Made by a program: the position numbers and the translations under genes. A stretch of DNA of 64,000 bases, taken from assembly GCF_000282515.1 (NCBI RefSeq), contig NZ_AKJD01000246.1:44117-108116 (forward strand), written 5' to 3'. The DNA is from Pseudomonas sp. GM80. Its GTDB lineage: Bacteria; Pseudomonadota; Gammaproteobacteria; Pseudomonadales; Pseudomonadaceae. Each line of letters begins with the position of its first letter. Position 1 is the first letter of the stretch. The notes under the pieces were generated by a model that saw nothing but the letters and a program-made list of their open reading frames with translations, was not told where the DNA came from and searched no databases. Of this stretch, positions 50,358-59,103 are shown in pieces.

Positions 50358-50978
50358 ATGTCACAGGCCGAATCCTTGCCCCTCGCCGTGCCCAGCCTGA
50401 CTGCCGTGTTGTTCGGACTCAGCGGTTGCCTGGTGGATTTCGGCGCCCGTACACGACAGCTCACCAGCATCTTGCCTGAACACGCCGAAGCCACTCCCGG
50501 CGCATTGGAGAGTCTGCACAGCCTGCAACGCCAGCGAATTCCGTGTGCCTGGATGGATGAATTGCCTTCGGCCCTCGCCCTGCCGCTATCGGCTGCCTTG
50601 CCGACGTGGGTGAAGCCATCGCAACATTCCGCAACAAACAATCCATGGCCTGCTCCCAACGCTTGCTGGCAAGCATTGATGGGGTTGAATGTCGATCGTC
50701 TGGACGGCTGCGTGCTGGTCAGCGGCGAGCCGCGATTGCTCCAGGCCGGCCTGAATGCCGGGCTGTGGACCATCGGCCTGGCGTCCTGCGGTTCGCTGTG
50801 CGGCCTGGCGCCGAGTGAATGGCACGCCCTGGCGCAAAAACAACGCGAGCAATTGCGCGGCAAAGCCACCGTGCAACTGTTCGGGCTCGGCGTGCACTCG
50901 GTGATCGATCATCTTGGCGAGCTCGACACCTGCCTGGCAGACATCAGCCTGCGCCGGTTCAAAGGCGAAAAGCCCTGA
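50358..50978 (+). CDS. HAD-like protein with degenerate active site
   Basis: 206 residues. Shape of a HAD-superfamily hydrolase: N-terminal strand VLFGLSGCLVDFGARTR (about 18-34), cap helices, and GCVLVSGEPRLLQAGLNAGLWTIGLASCG (about 116-144) where the acidic motif is usually found. The nucleophile Asp of the first motif (usual DxDGT) is Gly here (FGLSGC), and the DD pair near 120 is missing, so phosphatase activity is unlikely. Probably the orthologue of the gene next to vacJ in other pseudomonads; function unknown. Confidence 0.7.
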   Translation: MSQAESLPLAVPSLTAVLFGLSGCLVDFGARTRQLTSILPEHAEATPGALESLHSLQRQRIPCAWMDELPSALALPLSAALPTWVKPSQHSATNNPWPAPNACWQALMGLNVDRLDGCVLVSGEPRLLQAGLNAGLWTIGLASCGSLCGLAPSEWHALAQKQREQLRGKATVQLFGLGVHSVIDHLGELDTCLADISLRRFKGEKP

Positions 50979-51086
50979 TCGGGATCATGCAGGTTTGACG
51001 CGAGTGGATTAATCTAAAGGTCAGCCATAGACCTTTGGCGCGCGGCTGCGGTCAATGCCAGTGCCTCTCGATAAAAGGAAAACACC

Positions 51087-51350
51087 ATGCCCGCCCAAGA
51101 ACTGCAGAAACAGCTCGATACCCTGCGCGAGCAGCTGGAGCAGAATCCACCGCTTTCGGAAGCTGAACGCGAAGACCTGCATGCGCTGATGGCGCAGATC
51201 GAATCGGAAATAAAACTGGAAACCGCCACGCAAGATGCGAGCATCGCCGACGGCGTGAACCTGGCGGTTGATCGCTTTGAACTCGAACACCCGGCGATTG
51301 CCGGCACCCTGCGCAATATCGTCAACGCGCTGGGCAGCATGGGGATCTGA
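51087..51350 (+). CDS. DUF4404 family protein
   Basis: 87 residues, soluble and mostly helical (MPAQELQKQLDTLREQLEQN), with coiled-coil-like heptads in the first half and LEHPAIAGTLRNIVNALGSM at the end. Matches DUF4404, a small gammaproteobacterial family without known function. AAGGAA ribosome site. Followed by a perfect hairpin. Confidence 0.82.
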   Translation: MPAQELQKQLDTLREQLEQNPPLSEAEREDLHALMAQIESEIKLETATQDASIADGVNLAVDRFELEHPAIAGTLRNIVNALGSMGI

Positions 51351-51358
51351 TTCCCAAA

Positions 51359-51433
51359 ATCAAAAGATCGCAGCCTGCGGCAGCTCCTACAGATGTTCAA
51401 TGTAGGAGCTGCCGCAGGCTGCGATCTTTTGAT
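51359..51433. repeat. REP hairpin with perfect 33-bp arms
   Basis: Arms 51359-51391 and 51401-51433 are exact reverse complements (ATCAAAAGATCGCAGCCTGC ... TGTAGGAGCTGCCGCAGGCT) with a 9-base loop. Between convergent DUF4404 and queF genes; likely a structural terminator for both. Confidence 0.92.
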
Positions 51434-51434
51434 C

Positions 51435-52265
51435 TTACTGACGCACCAACCGATGGTTCGGCAGCTGCACGTTGTCGGTGCTGCGATACGGGTTGATGTC
51501 CAGACCACCGCGACGCACGTAGCGTGCAAACACCGTGAGCTTCTCAGGTTTCAGCAGCCGCTGCAGATCAAGGAAAATCCGCTCCACACACTGCTCATGG
51601 AAGTCCGAATGCTGGCGGAAGCTGACGATGTATTCCAGCAAGCTCGCATGATCCAGCGCTGAACCACGATACTCCACCACCACCGTGCCCCAGTCCGGCT
51701 GACTGGTCACCGGGCAGTTTGATTTGAGCAGATGGCTGTGTACCGTCTCTTCGACAGTTCGCGAGTCATCGCAACGCAGCAGTTCCGGGCGCGGATGCTC
51801 ATAGTTGCTGACGCTGATATCCAGATCATCGATGCACACGCCCGGCAAAGCCACAACGCCTTCCGCCTCAACATCCTTCAGGCTACGCACGCGCACACCA
51901 ACCGGTTTGCCGGCAGCGGCTGACAGGTCCTTGACCAGCGTTGCTTCCAGCGTCGCAACGTCGGCAAACGGCGTCTGGTTCAACGAGTTCAAATACAGCT
52001 TGAACGACTTCGACTCGATGATGTTCGGCGAATCCGCCGGGATGCTGAATTCGCCGATCGCCACCACCGGTTTGCCGGACGGCAACAGCCACGACAACTC
52101 GAAGCAGTTCCAGAAATCCACGCCTTTATACGGCAGGGTTTCGGCGGTCAGGCCCAGCTCGGCCCATTTCGCGGTGCGCGGAATCGGGAACAGCAGGGAC
52201 GGCGTGTACGTGGCGATGTATTCGCTGGATTTGCCCAGCGGCGAGTGTTCGGCTGCGGGATGCAT
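51435..52265 (-). CDS. queF: NADPH-dependent 7-cyano-7-deazaguanine reductase
   Basis: 276 residues, the long bimodular (E. coli-like) form. Substrate loop SPNIIESKSFKLYLNSLNQT (about 84-103, QueF motif), catalytic Cys in LLKSNCPVTSQPDW (about 184) and Glu/His in FHEQCVERIF. Reduces preQ0 to preQ1 in queuosine synthesis for tRNA. Single gene; divergent from nothing close, stop next to the REP hairpin. Confidence 0.95.
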   Translation of the reverse strand: MHPAAEHSPLGKSSEYIATYTPSLLFPIPRTAKWAELGLTAETLPYKGVDFWNCFELSWLLPSGKPVVAIGEFSIPADSPNIIESKSFKLYLNSLNQTPFADVATLEATLVKDLSAAAGKPVGVRVRSLKDVEAEGVVALPGVCIDDLDISVSNYEHPRPELLRCDDSRTVEETVHSHLLKSNCPVTSQPDWGTVVVEYRGSALDHASLLEYIVSFRQHSDFHEQCVERIFLDLQRLLKPEKLTVFARYVRRGGLDINPYRSTDNVQLPNHRLVRQ

Positions 52266-52326
52266 GGCGGAAACCTGACTGAAGAATCAGCGGATTCTAC
52301 CAGCCTTTGCGCGTGCCTTTGAGTGC

Positions 52327-52854
52327 TTACTGACTGACAGTCAATTTGCCGACCATGCCCGCCTGGTAATGGCCGGGAATATTGCAGGCGAATTCCAGGC
52401 TCGTTGCCTTGCTGAAGGTCCAGGTCAGTTCGGCAGTCTTGCCCGGCTCGACTAGCACGCTGTTCGGATCATCATGCTTCATGCCATGGCCCATCGCTGC
52501 GTGATCCATGCCGGCCATGTCGTGGGACATTTCTTTCATGCCGGTAGGCGTGAGCATGCCGCTTTGCTGCATCTGCAACATTTCCTGCTGATGCTTGGCA
52601 TGCATCGCCGCGTCACCGAGGTTGAATTCGTGCAGTAACTGGCCTTTATTCACCAGCACAAAGCGAACGGTCTCACCGGCCTTGACCTCAATTGCCTTGG
52701 GATCGAACGACATGTCATTCAGCACCACTTCAACACTGCGCGTGGCTTGGGCTGCGGGCGCCGGCTGGCCGAAATCATAGGTATGGGCTGGCGCGGCCCA
52801 CACTGGCGAACTCAGCGCCAACAAACACAAGGCCAGGGATTGGCGTAAAAACAT
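52327..52854 (-). CDS. Periplasmic copper cupredoxin
   Basis: 175 residues with signal peptide (1-20, PVWAAPAH). Cupredoxin fold: VEVVLNDMSFDPKAIEVKAG strand region, copper ligand His in QLLHEFNLG, and the C-terminal ligand loop CNIPGHYQAGM (Cys, His, Met). The insertion at about 86-130 is Met/His-rich (MHAKHQQEMLQMQQ, MSHDMAGMDHAAMGHGMKH), likely a second copper-binding region. Divergent from the CopR-like gene with a CopR-type box between, so probably copper-induced. Confidence 0.88.
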   Translation of the reverse strand: MFLRQSLALCLLALSSPVWAAPAHTYDFGQPAPAAQATRSVEVVLNDMSFDPKAIEVKAGETVRFVLVNKGQLLHEFNLGDAAMHAKHQQEMLQMQQSGMLTPTGMKEMSHDMAGMDHAAMGHGMKHDDPNSVLVEPGKTAELTWTFSKATSLEFACNIPGHYQAGMVGKLTVSQ

Positions 52855-52930
52855 GGTCGTTCTCCAACAAGATAAGGTTCAGCCTGTGGGAAACTCTAGC
52901 GGGCCTGAGCTGGCATCTACCTGACCGGCA

Positions 52931-52947
52931 GATTACAACTTTGTCAG
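52931..52947. promoter_or_regulatory. CopR/CusR-type operator (cop box)
   Basis: On the minus strand CTGACA-AAGTT-GTAAT, matching the CopR motif CTGACA-N5-GTAAT as I recall it. It lies in the divergent region, about 77 bases before the cupredoxin gene and 71 before the CopR-like gene, so it could control both. Confidence 0.6.
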
Positions 52948-53017
52948 GTTGGCGTTTGTCGCGTTCCCGCAAGGTATAACGCTTTCATTTCTGCACCCCG
53001 AATCCACTGAGTCGCCC

Positions 53018-53698
53018 ATGAAACTGCTGATCGTCGAAGACCAAGCGAAAACCGGCCAATACTTGCACCAGGGTCTGACCGAGGCCGGGTTCAACACCGA
53101 ATGGGTGGCCGATGGCGACAGCGGTCAACAACTGGCACTGAGCGGTGATTATGCGCTGCTGATCCTCGACGTGATGCTGCCCGGGCGCAACGGTTGGCAG
53201 ATTCTGCAAACAGTGCGCAGTGCCGGGCTGGATACGCCGGTACTTTTTCTGACGGCCAAAGACGCCGTGGAAGACAGGGTTCATGGCCTTGAGCTGGGTG
53301 CCGACGATTATCTGGTGAAACCTTTCGCCTTCTCTGAACTGCTGGCGCGAGTGCGCAGCCTGTTGCGTCGCGGCAGCGCCACACCGCAGGAAACCAGTCT
53401 GCAACTGGCGGATCTGCGCCTGGACCTGATCCGCCGTCGGGTCGAACGCAGTGGCCAGCGCATCGACCTGACCGCCAAGGAATTCGCCTTGCTGGAGATG
53501 CTTTTGCGTCGCCAGGGCGAAGTGCTGCCGAAATCGCTGATCGCTTCGCAGGTCTGGGACATGAATTTCGACAGCGACACCAATGTCATCGAAGTGGCGA
53601 TCCGCCGCTTGCGCCTGAAGATCGACGACGAATTCCCCAACAAACTGATCCACACCGTGCGCGGCATGGGTTACGTGCTTGAAGAGCGTTGTGCCTGA
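53018..53698 (+). CDS. copR: Copper-responsive response regulator (CopR/CusR-like)
   Basis: 226 residues from the ATG at 53018 (MKLLIVEDQAKTGQYLHQGL); codons upstream have no ribosome site. OmpR-type: receiver with VEDQ acidic pair, phosphoacceptor Asp51 in LLILDVMLPGRNG, KPF at about 102; winged helix at 130-226 (RRVERSGQRIDLTAKEFALL ... NLIHTVRGMGYVLEE-type end). Overlaps the kinase gene by one base. Controls copper-response genes, judging by the adjacent cupredoxin and cop box. Confidence 0.85.
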   Translation: MKLLIVEDQAKTGQYLHQGLTEAGFNTEWVADGDSGQQLALSGDYALLILDVMLPGRNGWQILQTVRSAGLDTPVLFLTAKDAVEDRVHGLELGADDYLVKPFAFSELLARVRSLLRRGSATPQETSLQLADLRLDLIRRRVERSGQRIDLTAKEFALLEMLLRRQGEVLPKSLIASQVWDMNFDSDTNVIEVAIRRLRLKIDDEFPNKLIHTVRGMGYVLEERCA

Positions 53699-55044
53699 TG
53701 CGCCGCTTGTCCCTGAGTTCACGTCTGGCGTTATTGTTTGCCGCTTGCACCGCCGTGGTTTCGCTGTTCGCCGGCGTGTTGTTCAACCGCGCCAGCGAGG
53801 CGCACTTCATCGAGCTCGACCAGCAACAACTGGATGCCAAACTGATCGGCCTGCGCCGCGCCCTGCAAAATGTGCGGCCCGCGGAAAGTGCCGCGCGGCT
53901 GGCCGATGAGCTCAGCCGTCAGGCCGACTTGTCGCTGAGGATCACCGGCGGTGACGGCCAACGCTGGTATGACAGCTCGACGCTGATCCCCAAGGATTTA
54001 CCGCCACCACCCGGTCTGTCGACAATCAGCAGCGCCGGCACCGATTATCGGGTGCTCAACGCCCCGCTCTACCCGGACAAAACTGATTCGCCGCAACTGA
54101 CCCTGTTGCTCGACATCACCCATCACCAGCACTTTCTGCAGCGCATGCAGCACTTGATCTGGCTGACCGTCGGTCTCTCGGCACTGGCTACGGCGCTGCT
54201 CGGCGCATGGGCTGCCCGCAGTGGTTTGCAGCCATTGCGGCGCATGAGCGCGGTGGCTCGCGGGATTTCCGCACACTCGCTCAACGCCCGACTGCCAGAA
54301 GCGCAAATTCCTCCCGAGCTTGCGGAAATGGCCCACAGCTTCAACGCCATGCTCGCCCGCCTCGACGACTCGTTTCAGCGGCTCTCGGCGTTCTCGGCCG
54401 ACATCGCCCATGAGCTGCGCACACCGCTGTCGAACCTGCTGACCCACACGCAAGTCACCCTCACCCGCCCACGGCCGATCGAGGATTACCGCGAAGCGCT
54501 GCACAGCAATCTCGAAGAGCTGCAATGGATGGCGCAACTGGTCAATGACATGCTGTATCTGGCCAAGGCTGACCACGGTTTGCTGATGCCCAAACGCGAC
54601 GCGCTGGAACTGGCGGATGAGGCAGATGTGTTGCTGGAGTTTTTCGCACCGCTGGCGGAGGACGCCGGGGTCAGTCTGACGCGCGAAGGTCATGCGCGGA
54701 TCGACGGTGACCGCAGTATGTTGCGGCGAGCCTTGTCGAACTTACTGGATAACGCGTTGCGGTTTACCCCGGCTGACGGCGGAGTGAATGTGCGGATCGT
54801 TGATCAATCGAGCGCTGTGCGGGTTTCAGTAGAGAACAGTGGCGAAGGGATTTCAGCTGAGTTGTTGCCAAGGCTGTTTGACCGGTTTTATCGAGCCGAT
54901 CCGGCGCGGCAGGAAGGCAGCAGTGAGCATGCGGGGTTGGGGCTGGCGATTACGCAGTCGATCGTCCGCGCGCATGGGGGGCAGATTCATTGCGAATCCG
55001 AGGCGGGTTGGACGCGGCTTGTGATTGAGTTGCCTCGAACCTGA
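53698..55044 (+). CDS. copS: Heavy-metal sensor histidine kinase (CopS/CusS-like)
   Basis: 448 residues from the ATG at 53698. Two membrane segments (about 9-29 and 153-173) bound a periplasmic sensor; HAMP at 174-226; HisKA with phosphoacceptor His in FSADIAHELRTPLSN (about 239); HATPase with N-box LSNLLDNALRFT, G1 VENSGEGIS, and GLGLAITQSIVRAHGG. TGATG overlap with copR. Probably senses periplasmic copper; the sensor ligand cannot be proven from sequence. Confidence 0.88.
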   Translation: MRRLSLSSRLALLFAACTAVVSLFAGVLFNRASEAHFIELDQQQLDAKLIGLRRALQNVRPAESAARLADELSRQADLSLRITGGDGQRWYDSSTLIPKDLPPPPGLSTISSAGTDYRVLNAPLYPDKTDSPQLTLLLDITHHQHFLQRMQHLIWLTVGLSALATALLGAWAARSGLQPLRRMSAVARGISAHSLNARLPEAQIPPELAEMAHSFNAMLARLDDSFQRLSAFSADIAHELRTPLSNLLTHTQVTLTRPRPIEDYREALHSNLEELQWMAQLVNDMLYLAKADHGLLMPKRDALELADEADVLLEFFAPLAEDAGVSLTREGHARIDGDRSMLRRALSNLLDNALRFTPADGGVNVRIVDQSSAVRVSVENSGEGISAELLPRLFDRFYRADPARQEGSSEHAGLGLAITQSIVRAHGGQIHCESEAGWTRLVIELPRT

Positions 55045-55045
55045 T

Positions 55046-55150
55046 CATTCCCACGCTCTGCGTGGGAATGCAGCCCGGGACGCTCCGCGTCCCTTCCAAA
55101 GCCGAACGCGGAGCGTTCGTTGAGGCATTCCCACGCAGAGCGTGGGAACG
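55046..55150. repeat. Nested palindromes, CATTCCCACG(CTCTG)CGTGGGAATG class
   Basis: Four hairpins in 105 bases: CATTCCCACG/CGTGGGAATG (55046-55070), GGGACGC/GCGTCCC (55077-55093), GAACG/CGTTC (55104-55118) and CATTCCCACG/CGTGGGAACG (55126-55150). The outer two are also inverted to each other (CTCTG and CAGAG centres). Between convergent copS and lolE genes. Distinct from the REP families elsewhere in the window. Confidence 0.85.
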
Positions 55151-55163
55151 AGCATGGAGTGGC

Positions 55164-56408
55164 TTACGAATATCTCAGGGCGTGAGCCGGCTCGATCTTC
55201 GCCGCTCGCCACGCCGGATACACCGTCGCCAGAAAGCTCAGAATGAAACCCGCCGAGCAGATCAACAGCACATCCCCCGCCTGCAATTCCGACGGCAGAT
55301 TGCTGACGAAATACACGTCTGAACTGAAGATGTGCTGGCCGCTGACTCGCTCGATCCAGCCGACGATCTGACTGACATTCAGCGCGGCAATCACACCCAG
55401 CACGCCGCCAATAATAGTGCCGACAATGCCGATTACTGTGCCCTGCACCATGAAGATCGCCATGATCTGCCGTGGCGTGGCGCCGATGGTACGCAGGATC
55501 GCGATGTCCGCGCCCTTGTCGTTCACCACCATGATCAACGTCGCGATGATGTTGAACGCCGCCACCGCGACGATCATCAGCAACAGCAGGCCGATCATGG
55601 TTTTTTCCATTTTCATCGCGCTGAACAGACTGCCCTGAGTGTGCGTCCAGTCGTCAGCCTTGAACTCGGCGCCCAGACTGGCGGCGATGTCCGCGGAGAC
55701 TTTCGGCGCGGCGTACAGGTCTTTCACCGCCAGACGCACGCTCTGCACCTGATTCGGTTCCCAGTGCTGCATGGTCGCGGCATCAGCCACGTGGATCAGG
55801 CCCATCGAGCCGTCCAGTTCAGCGCCAACCTTGAACACACCCACCACGTTCAGCCGCTGCATACGCGGGGTGATGCCACCCGGTGCAGTGCTGACTTCCG
55901 GGACGATCAGGGTGATCTTGTCGCCGACATTGAGGCGGAAACGTCGTGCAGTGATTTCACCAATCACCACACCGAACTCACCCGGTTTCAAGGCATCAAG
56001 ACGGCCCTGCACAATGTGCTGGGCAACGATCGATACCTTGCCTTCCTGGGCCGGATCGACACCGCTGATCTGAATCGGCTGCATCAAACCCTTGTAGGAA
56101 AGCATGCCTTCCATTTCGGTGAACGGCACAGCGGCAGTCACTTCAGGATTTTTCATCGCAGCGGCGGCGACGGGCTGCCAGTCATCGATCGGCTTGACGC
56201 CAACGATGGTCGCGTGCGGCACCATGCCGAGGATGCGCGAGCTCATTTCGCGCTGGAAGCCGTTCATCACCGACAACACCACGATCATTGCCAGCACGCC
56301 GAGGGCGAGGCCGATCATCGAGGTCATCGAAATGAACGAAACAAAGCGATTGCGGCGCTTGGCGCGGGTATAGCGCGTGCCGATAAAGATCGATAACGGT
56401 CTGAACAT
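55164..56408 (-). CDS. lolE: Lipoprotein-releasing permease, LolE/LolC family (third gene)
   Basis: 414 residues from the ATG at 56408 (MFRPLSIFIGTRYTRAKRRN). FtsX-type permease: N-terminal membrane segment (about 24-46), a large periplasmic MacB-like domain (50-265), and three C-terminal membrane segments with FLATVYPAWRAAKIEPAHALRYS at the end. About half the residues match the LolC-like protein at 57163. Works with LolD to extract lipoproteins from the inner membrane. A terminator-like hairpin separates it from lolD. Confidence 0.9.
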   Translation of the reverse strand: MFRPLSIFIGTRYTRAKRRNRFVSFISMTSMIGLALGVLAMIVVLSVMNGFQREMSSRILGMVPHATIVGVKPIDDWQPVAAAAMKNPEVTAAVPFTEMEGMLSYKGLMQPIQISGVDPAQEGKVSIVAQHIVQGRLDALKPGEFGVVIGEITARRFRLNVGDKITLIVPEVSTAPGGITPRMQRLNVVGVFKVGAELDGSMGLIHVADAATMQHWEPNQVQSVRLAVKDLYAAPKVSADIAASLGAEFKADDWTHTQGSLFSAMKMEKTMIGLLLLMIVAVAAFNIIATLIMVVNDKGADIAILRTIGATPRQIMAIFMVQGTVIGIVGTIIGGVLGVIAALNVSQIVGWIERVSGQHIFSSDVYFVSNLPSELQAGDVLLICSAGFILSFLATVYPAWRAAKIEPAHALRYS

Positions 56409-56436
56409 TCGCTGGGGCACCGTATAAAAATAAAAG

Positions 56437-56462
56437 ACCCGACGCCGTTTCCGGCGTCGGGT
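56437..56462 (-). terminator. Intrinsic terminator between lolD and lolE
   Basis: Eleven-bp perfect stem ACCCGACGCCG (56437-56447) / CGGCGTCGGGT (56452-56462), TTTC/GAAA tetraloop, then CTTTTATTTTTATA on the minus strand. It would reduce lolE transcription relative to lolC-lolD unless a promoter lies within. Confidence 0.82.
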
Positions 56463-56471
56463 TTCAGCCAA

Positions 56472-57170
56472 TCAGATAGGCGTGAGGCGACCTTCTTGCA
56501 GGTGCAGTACGCGATCCATCTGGCGGGCCAGGTTCATGTCGTGAGTCACCACCAGAAACGCGGTGCGCATCGAGGTGCTGAGTTCCAGCATCAAATCCTG
56601 AATGCCCTGGGCGGTGTGGGAGTCGAGGTTGCCGGTCGGCTCGTCGAGCATCACCAGGCCTGGCTTGTTCACCAGAGCTCGAGCGATGGCGACACGCTGA
56701 CGCTCACCACCGGACAATTCGGACGGTTTGTGCTCCAGACGATGGCCGAGGCCGACGCGTTCCAGCAAAGCGGTCGCGCGCTGACGGGCTTCCGGGATCG
56801 GCGTCTTGCCGATCAGCAGCGGCATGCAGACGTTTTCCAGCGCGGTGAATTCCGGCAGCAAGTGGTGGAACTGGTAAACGAAACCAAGTGCACGGTTGCG
56901 CAGCAGGCCGCGCTTCTTCTCGCTCAGCGCCGACAGTTCTTCACCGTCGAGCCAGACGCTGCCCTTGGTCGGCGTGTCCAGACCACCGAGCAGGTTGAGC
57001 AAAGTACTTTTGCCCGAACCTGAGGTGCCGACAATCGCCACACGCTCGCCCGGGTGCAACTCCAGTTGCAGACCGGCCAGCACTTCGACCGACTCCGGGC
57101 CTTCCTCGTAGGATTTGCCCAGGTTGCGGCAGCTCAAGATTGCTTGTTCACTCATGCCCGACTCACTCAT
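56472..57170 (-). CDS. lolD: Lipoprotein-releasing ABC transporter ATPase
   Basis: 232 residues from the ATG at 57170; a second ATG 15 bases later is also usable. ABC signature set intact: Walker A GTSGSGKST, Q-loop YQFHHLLPEF, LSGGERQRVAIARA, Walker B LVMLDEPTG and H-loop VTHD. Powers the Lol system; overlaps the lolC stop by 8 bases. Confidence 0.94.
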   Translation of the reverse strand: MSESGMSEQAILSCRNLGKSYEEGPESVEVLAGLQLELHPGERVAIVGTSGSGKSTLLNLLGGLDTPTKGSVWLDGEELSALSEKKRGLLRNRALGFVYQFHHLLPEFTALENVCMPLLIGKTPIPEARQRATALLERVGLGHRLEHKPSELSGGERQRVAIARALVNKPGLVMLDEPTGNLDSHTAQGIQDLMLELSTSMRTAFLVVTHDMNLARQMDRVLHLQEGRLTPI

Positions 57171-58413
57171 AACGTAGCGCCTCCGCCGGCTGGGTGCGCG
57201 CGGCACGCCAGGCGGGATACAGGGTGGCGAGGAAACTCAGAACCAACGCCGCGGCGCAGACCATGACGACATCCTGGCTCTGCACCTGCGACGGAAGATA
57301 ATCAATGAAATACACGTCAGCATTAAGGAATTTATGGCCGATCAGGCCTTCCAGTGCCGAGATCGCGGCGCTGACGTTAAGCGCAGCGAAAATACCGACC
57401 ACCGCGCCAATCGCCGTGCCGACCACGCCGATCACCGTGCCTTGCACCATGAACGTGCGCATGATCGTGCCCGGCGTCGCGCCCAAGGTGCGCAGAATGG
57501 CGATATCACCCTTCTTGTCATTCACCACCATCACCAACGTGGAAATAATGTTGAACGCGGCAACGGCGACGATCAGCAGCAACAGCAGGCCGATCATGGC
57601 TTTTTCCATGCGGATCGCTTGATACAGATTGCCGTGGGTACGGGTCCAGTCGCGGGCGTAGTAATGGTCTTCGCCAAGCTGCTGAGCGATGTTCCATGCC
57701 ACACGCGGCGCCTGGAACAGGTCGTCGAACTTCAGGCGGATGCCCTGTACCTGATCCGGTTTCCAGCGGTGCATCTTCGCCAGATCCTGCAGGTTAGTGA
57801 CGCCCAGATAGCCGTCCAACTCACCGGCGCCGACATGGAAAATGCCGACCACGGTAAAGCGTTTCATGCGCGGGAACATCCCGGCCGGGGTCACGCTGAC
57901 CTCCGGCGCGACGAAGGTGACTTTGTCACCGATGCCCACGCCCAGCTTGGTCGCGGCCTTGTCGCCAATGACGATGCCAAAACTGCCCGGCGTCAAATCG
58001 TCGAGTTTGCCCTGCTTCATGAAGTTGTCGATGATCGACACGTTGCGCTCGAGCGCAGGGTCGATGGCATTGAGCAACACCTTGGACACCTGGCCGTTAT
58101 TGGTCAGCAGACCCTGCATCTGGGTGAACGGCGCAACGGCCGTCACCTGCGGGTTCTGCTTGACCTTGGTGGCCAGGCTTTGCCAATCGTTGATCGGCTC
58201 GGTGGATTCAATGGTCGCGTGGGGCACCATGCCCAGCACGCGGGTGCGCATCTCATGATCGAAGCCATTCATCACCGACAGCACGACGATCATCACGACC
58301 ACGCCAAGGGCGAGCCCGATCATCGAAGTCAGGGAAATGAATGACACAAAATGATTGCGACGCTTTGCACGGGTATAACGCGTGCCGATAAATACGAAGA
58401 GAGGTCTGAACAT
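57163..58413 (-). CDS. lolC: Lipoprotein-releasing permease, LolC family (first gene)
   Basis: 416 residues. Same layout as the LolE-like protein: membrane segment 24-46, periplasmic domain, three C-terminal segments and ending FLATLYPAWRAARTQPAEALRYE. The start YTRAKRRNHFVSFISLTSMI is nearly identical to the paralogue. With LolD it forms the inner-membrane complex that hands lipoproteins to LolA. Which of the two permeases is functionally LolC or LolE was assigned by order only. Confidence 0.9.
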   Translation of the reverse strand: MFRPLFVFIGTRYTRAKRRNHFVSFISLTSMIGLALGVVVMIVVLSVMNGFDHEMRTRVLGMVPHATIESTEPINDWQSLATKVKQNPQVTAVAPFTQMQGLLTNNGQVSKVLLNAIDPALERNVSIIDNFMKQGKLDDLTPGSFGIVIGDKAATKLGVGIGDKVTFVAPEVSVTPAGMFPRMKRFTVVGIFHVGAGELDGYLGVTNLQDLAKMHRWKPDQVQGIRLKFDDLFQAPRVAWNIAQQLGEDHYYARDWTRTHGNLYQAIRMEKAMIGLLLLLIVAVAAFNIISTLVMVVNDKKGDIAILRTLGATPGTIMRTFMVQGTVIGVVGTAIGAVVGIFAALNVSAAISALEGLIGHKFLNADVYFIDYLPSQVQSQDVVMVCAAALVLSFLATLYPAWRAARTQPAEALRYE

Positions 58414-58507
58414 GTCGGGGCTTGTTCGGAGGGAAAAGGAACGTCCTTGTGGCGGGGGTCGATAACCAGCTTTACACTCAGACCACCGCCGCTACCATGG
58501 GTTCGCC

Positions 58508-59089
58508 ATGTCGACATTAGATGAAGAAGATCGCCGCGAATACTACCGTATCGAGGACACGATCGCACTGGAAATTCGGCCCCTGTCCGCTCCCGAAGCC
58601 GCAGGCCAGGAAGTGTTGCAGGATGCTTCCCCACTGTTCAACCTGCTCAGCGAACTGCACCTGAGCGAATTCGAGTCGCAGCACTTGTTGCGGCAGATCA
58701 GCGAGCGCGACCGGGCCATCGCCGCGTTCCTCAAATCGCAGAACAAACGCATCGACCTGCTCAGCCAGGTGGTCGCCCTGACCGTGCTCGGCCACATTGG
58801 CGAGCCGCAACCCGTGATCATTTCCGAAGGCGGGATCGACTTCCAGCACCCGACGCCGATTGCCGCCGGCGCCCACCTGTCGGTGAAACTGGTGCTGATG
58901 CCGCAAGCGCTCGGCCTGCTGCTGCGCGCCCGTGTCACCCATTGCGACCGCAAGGGCGACGGTTATGACGTCGGCACCGAGTTCGAACACTTGACCGACG
59001 CCCAGCGCCAGTTGCTCGCCCGCTATATCTTGCAGAAGCAGGCCCAGGAACGACGACTGGCCCGCGAACAGAACGAATCAGGCATTTAA
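58508..59089 (+). CDS. PilZ-domain protein upstream of glpQ
   Basis: 193 residues. PilZ-type c-di-GMP motif RREYYR near residues 9-14; then a helical insertion (about 40-90) and a beta-rich C-terminal half (VIISEGGIDFQHPTPIAAGA ... GYDVGTEFEHLTDAQRQLL). The second PilZ motif is poor (SEGGIDF in place of D/NxSxxG), so binding is probable, not certain. Lies 14 bases upstream of glpQ; divergent from lolC. Confidence 0.75.
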   Translation: MSTLDEEDRREYYRIEDTIALEIRPLSAPEAAGQEVLQDASPLFNLLSELHLSEFESQHLLRQISERDRAIAAFLKSQNKRIDLLSQVVALTVLGHIGEPQPVIISEGGIDFQHPTPIAAGAHLSVKLVLMPQALGLLLRARVTHCDRKGDGYDVGTEFEHLTDAQRQLLARYILQKQAQERRLAREQNESGI

Positions 59090-59103
59090 TTTAAGGAAGA
59101 ACC

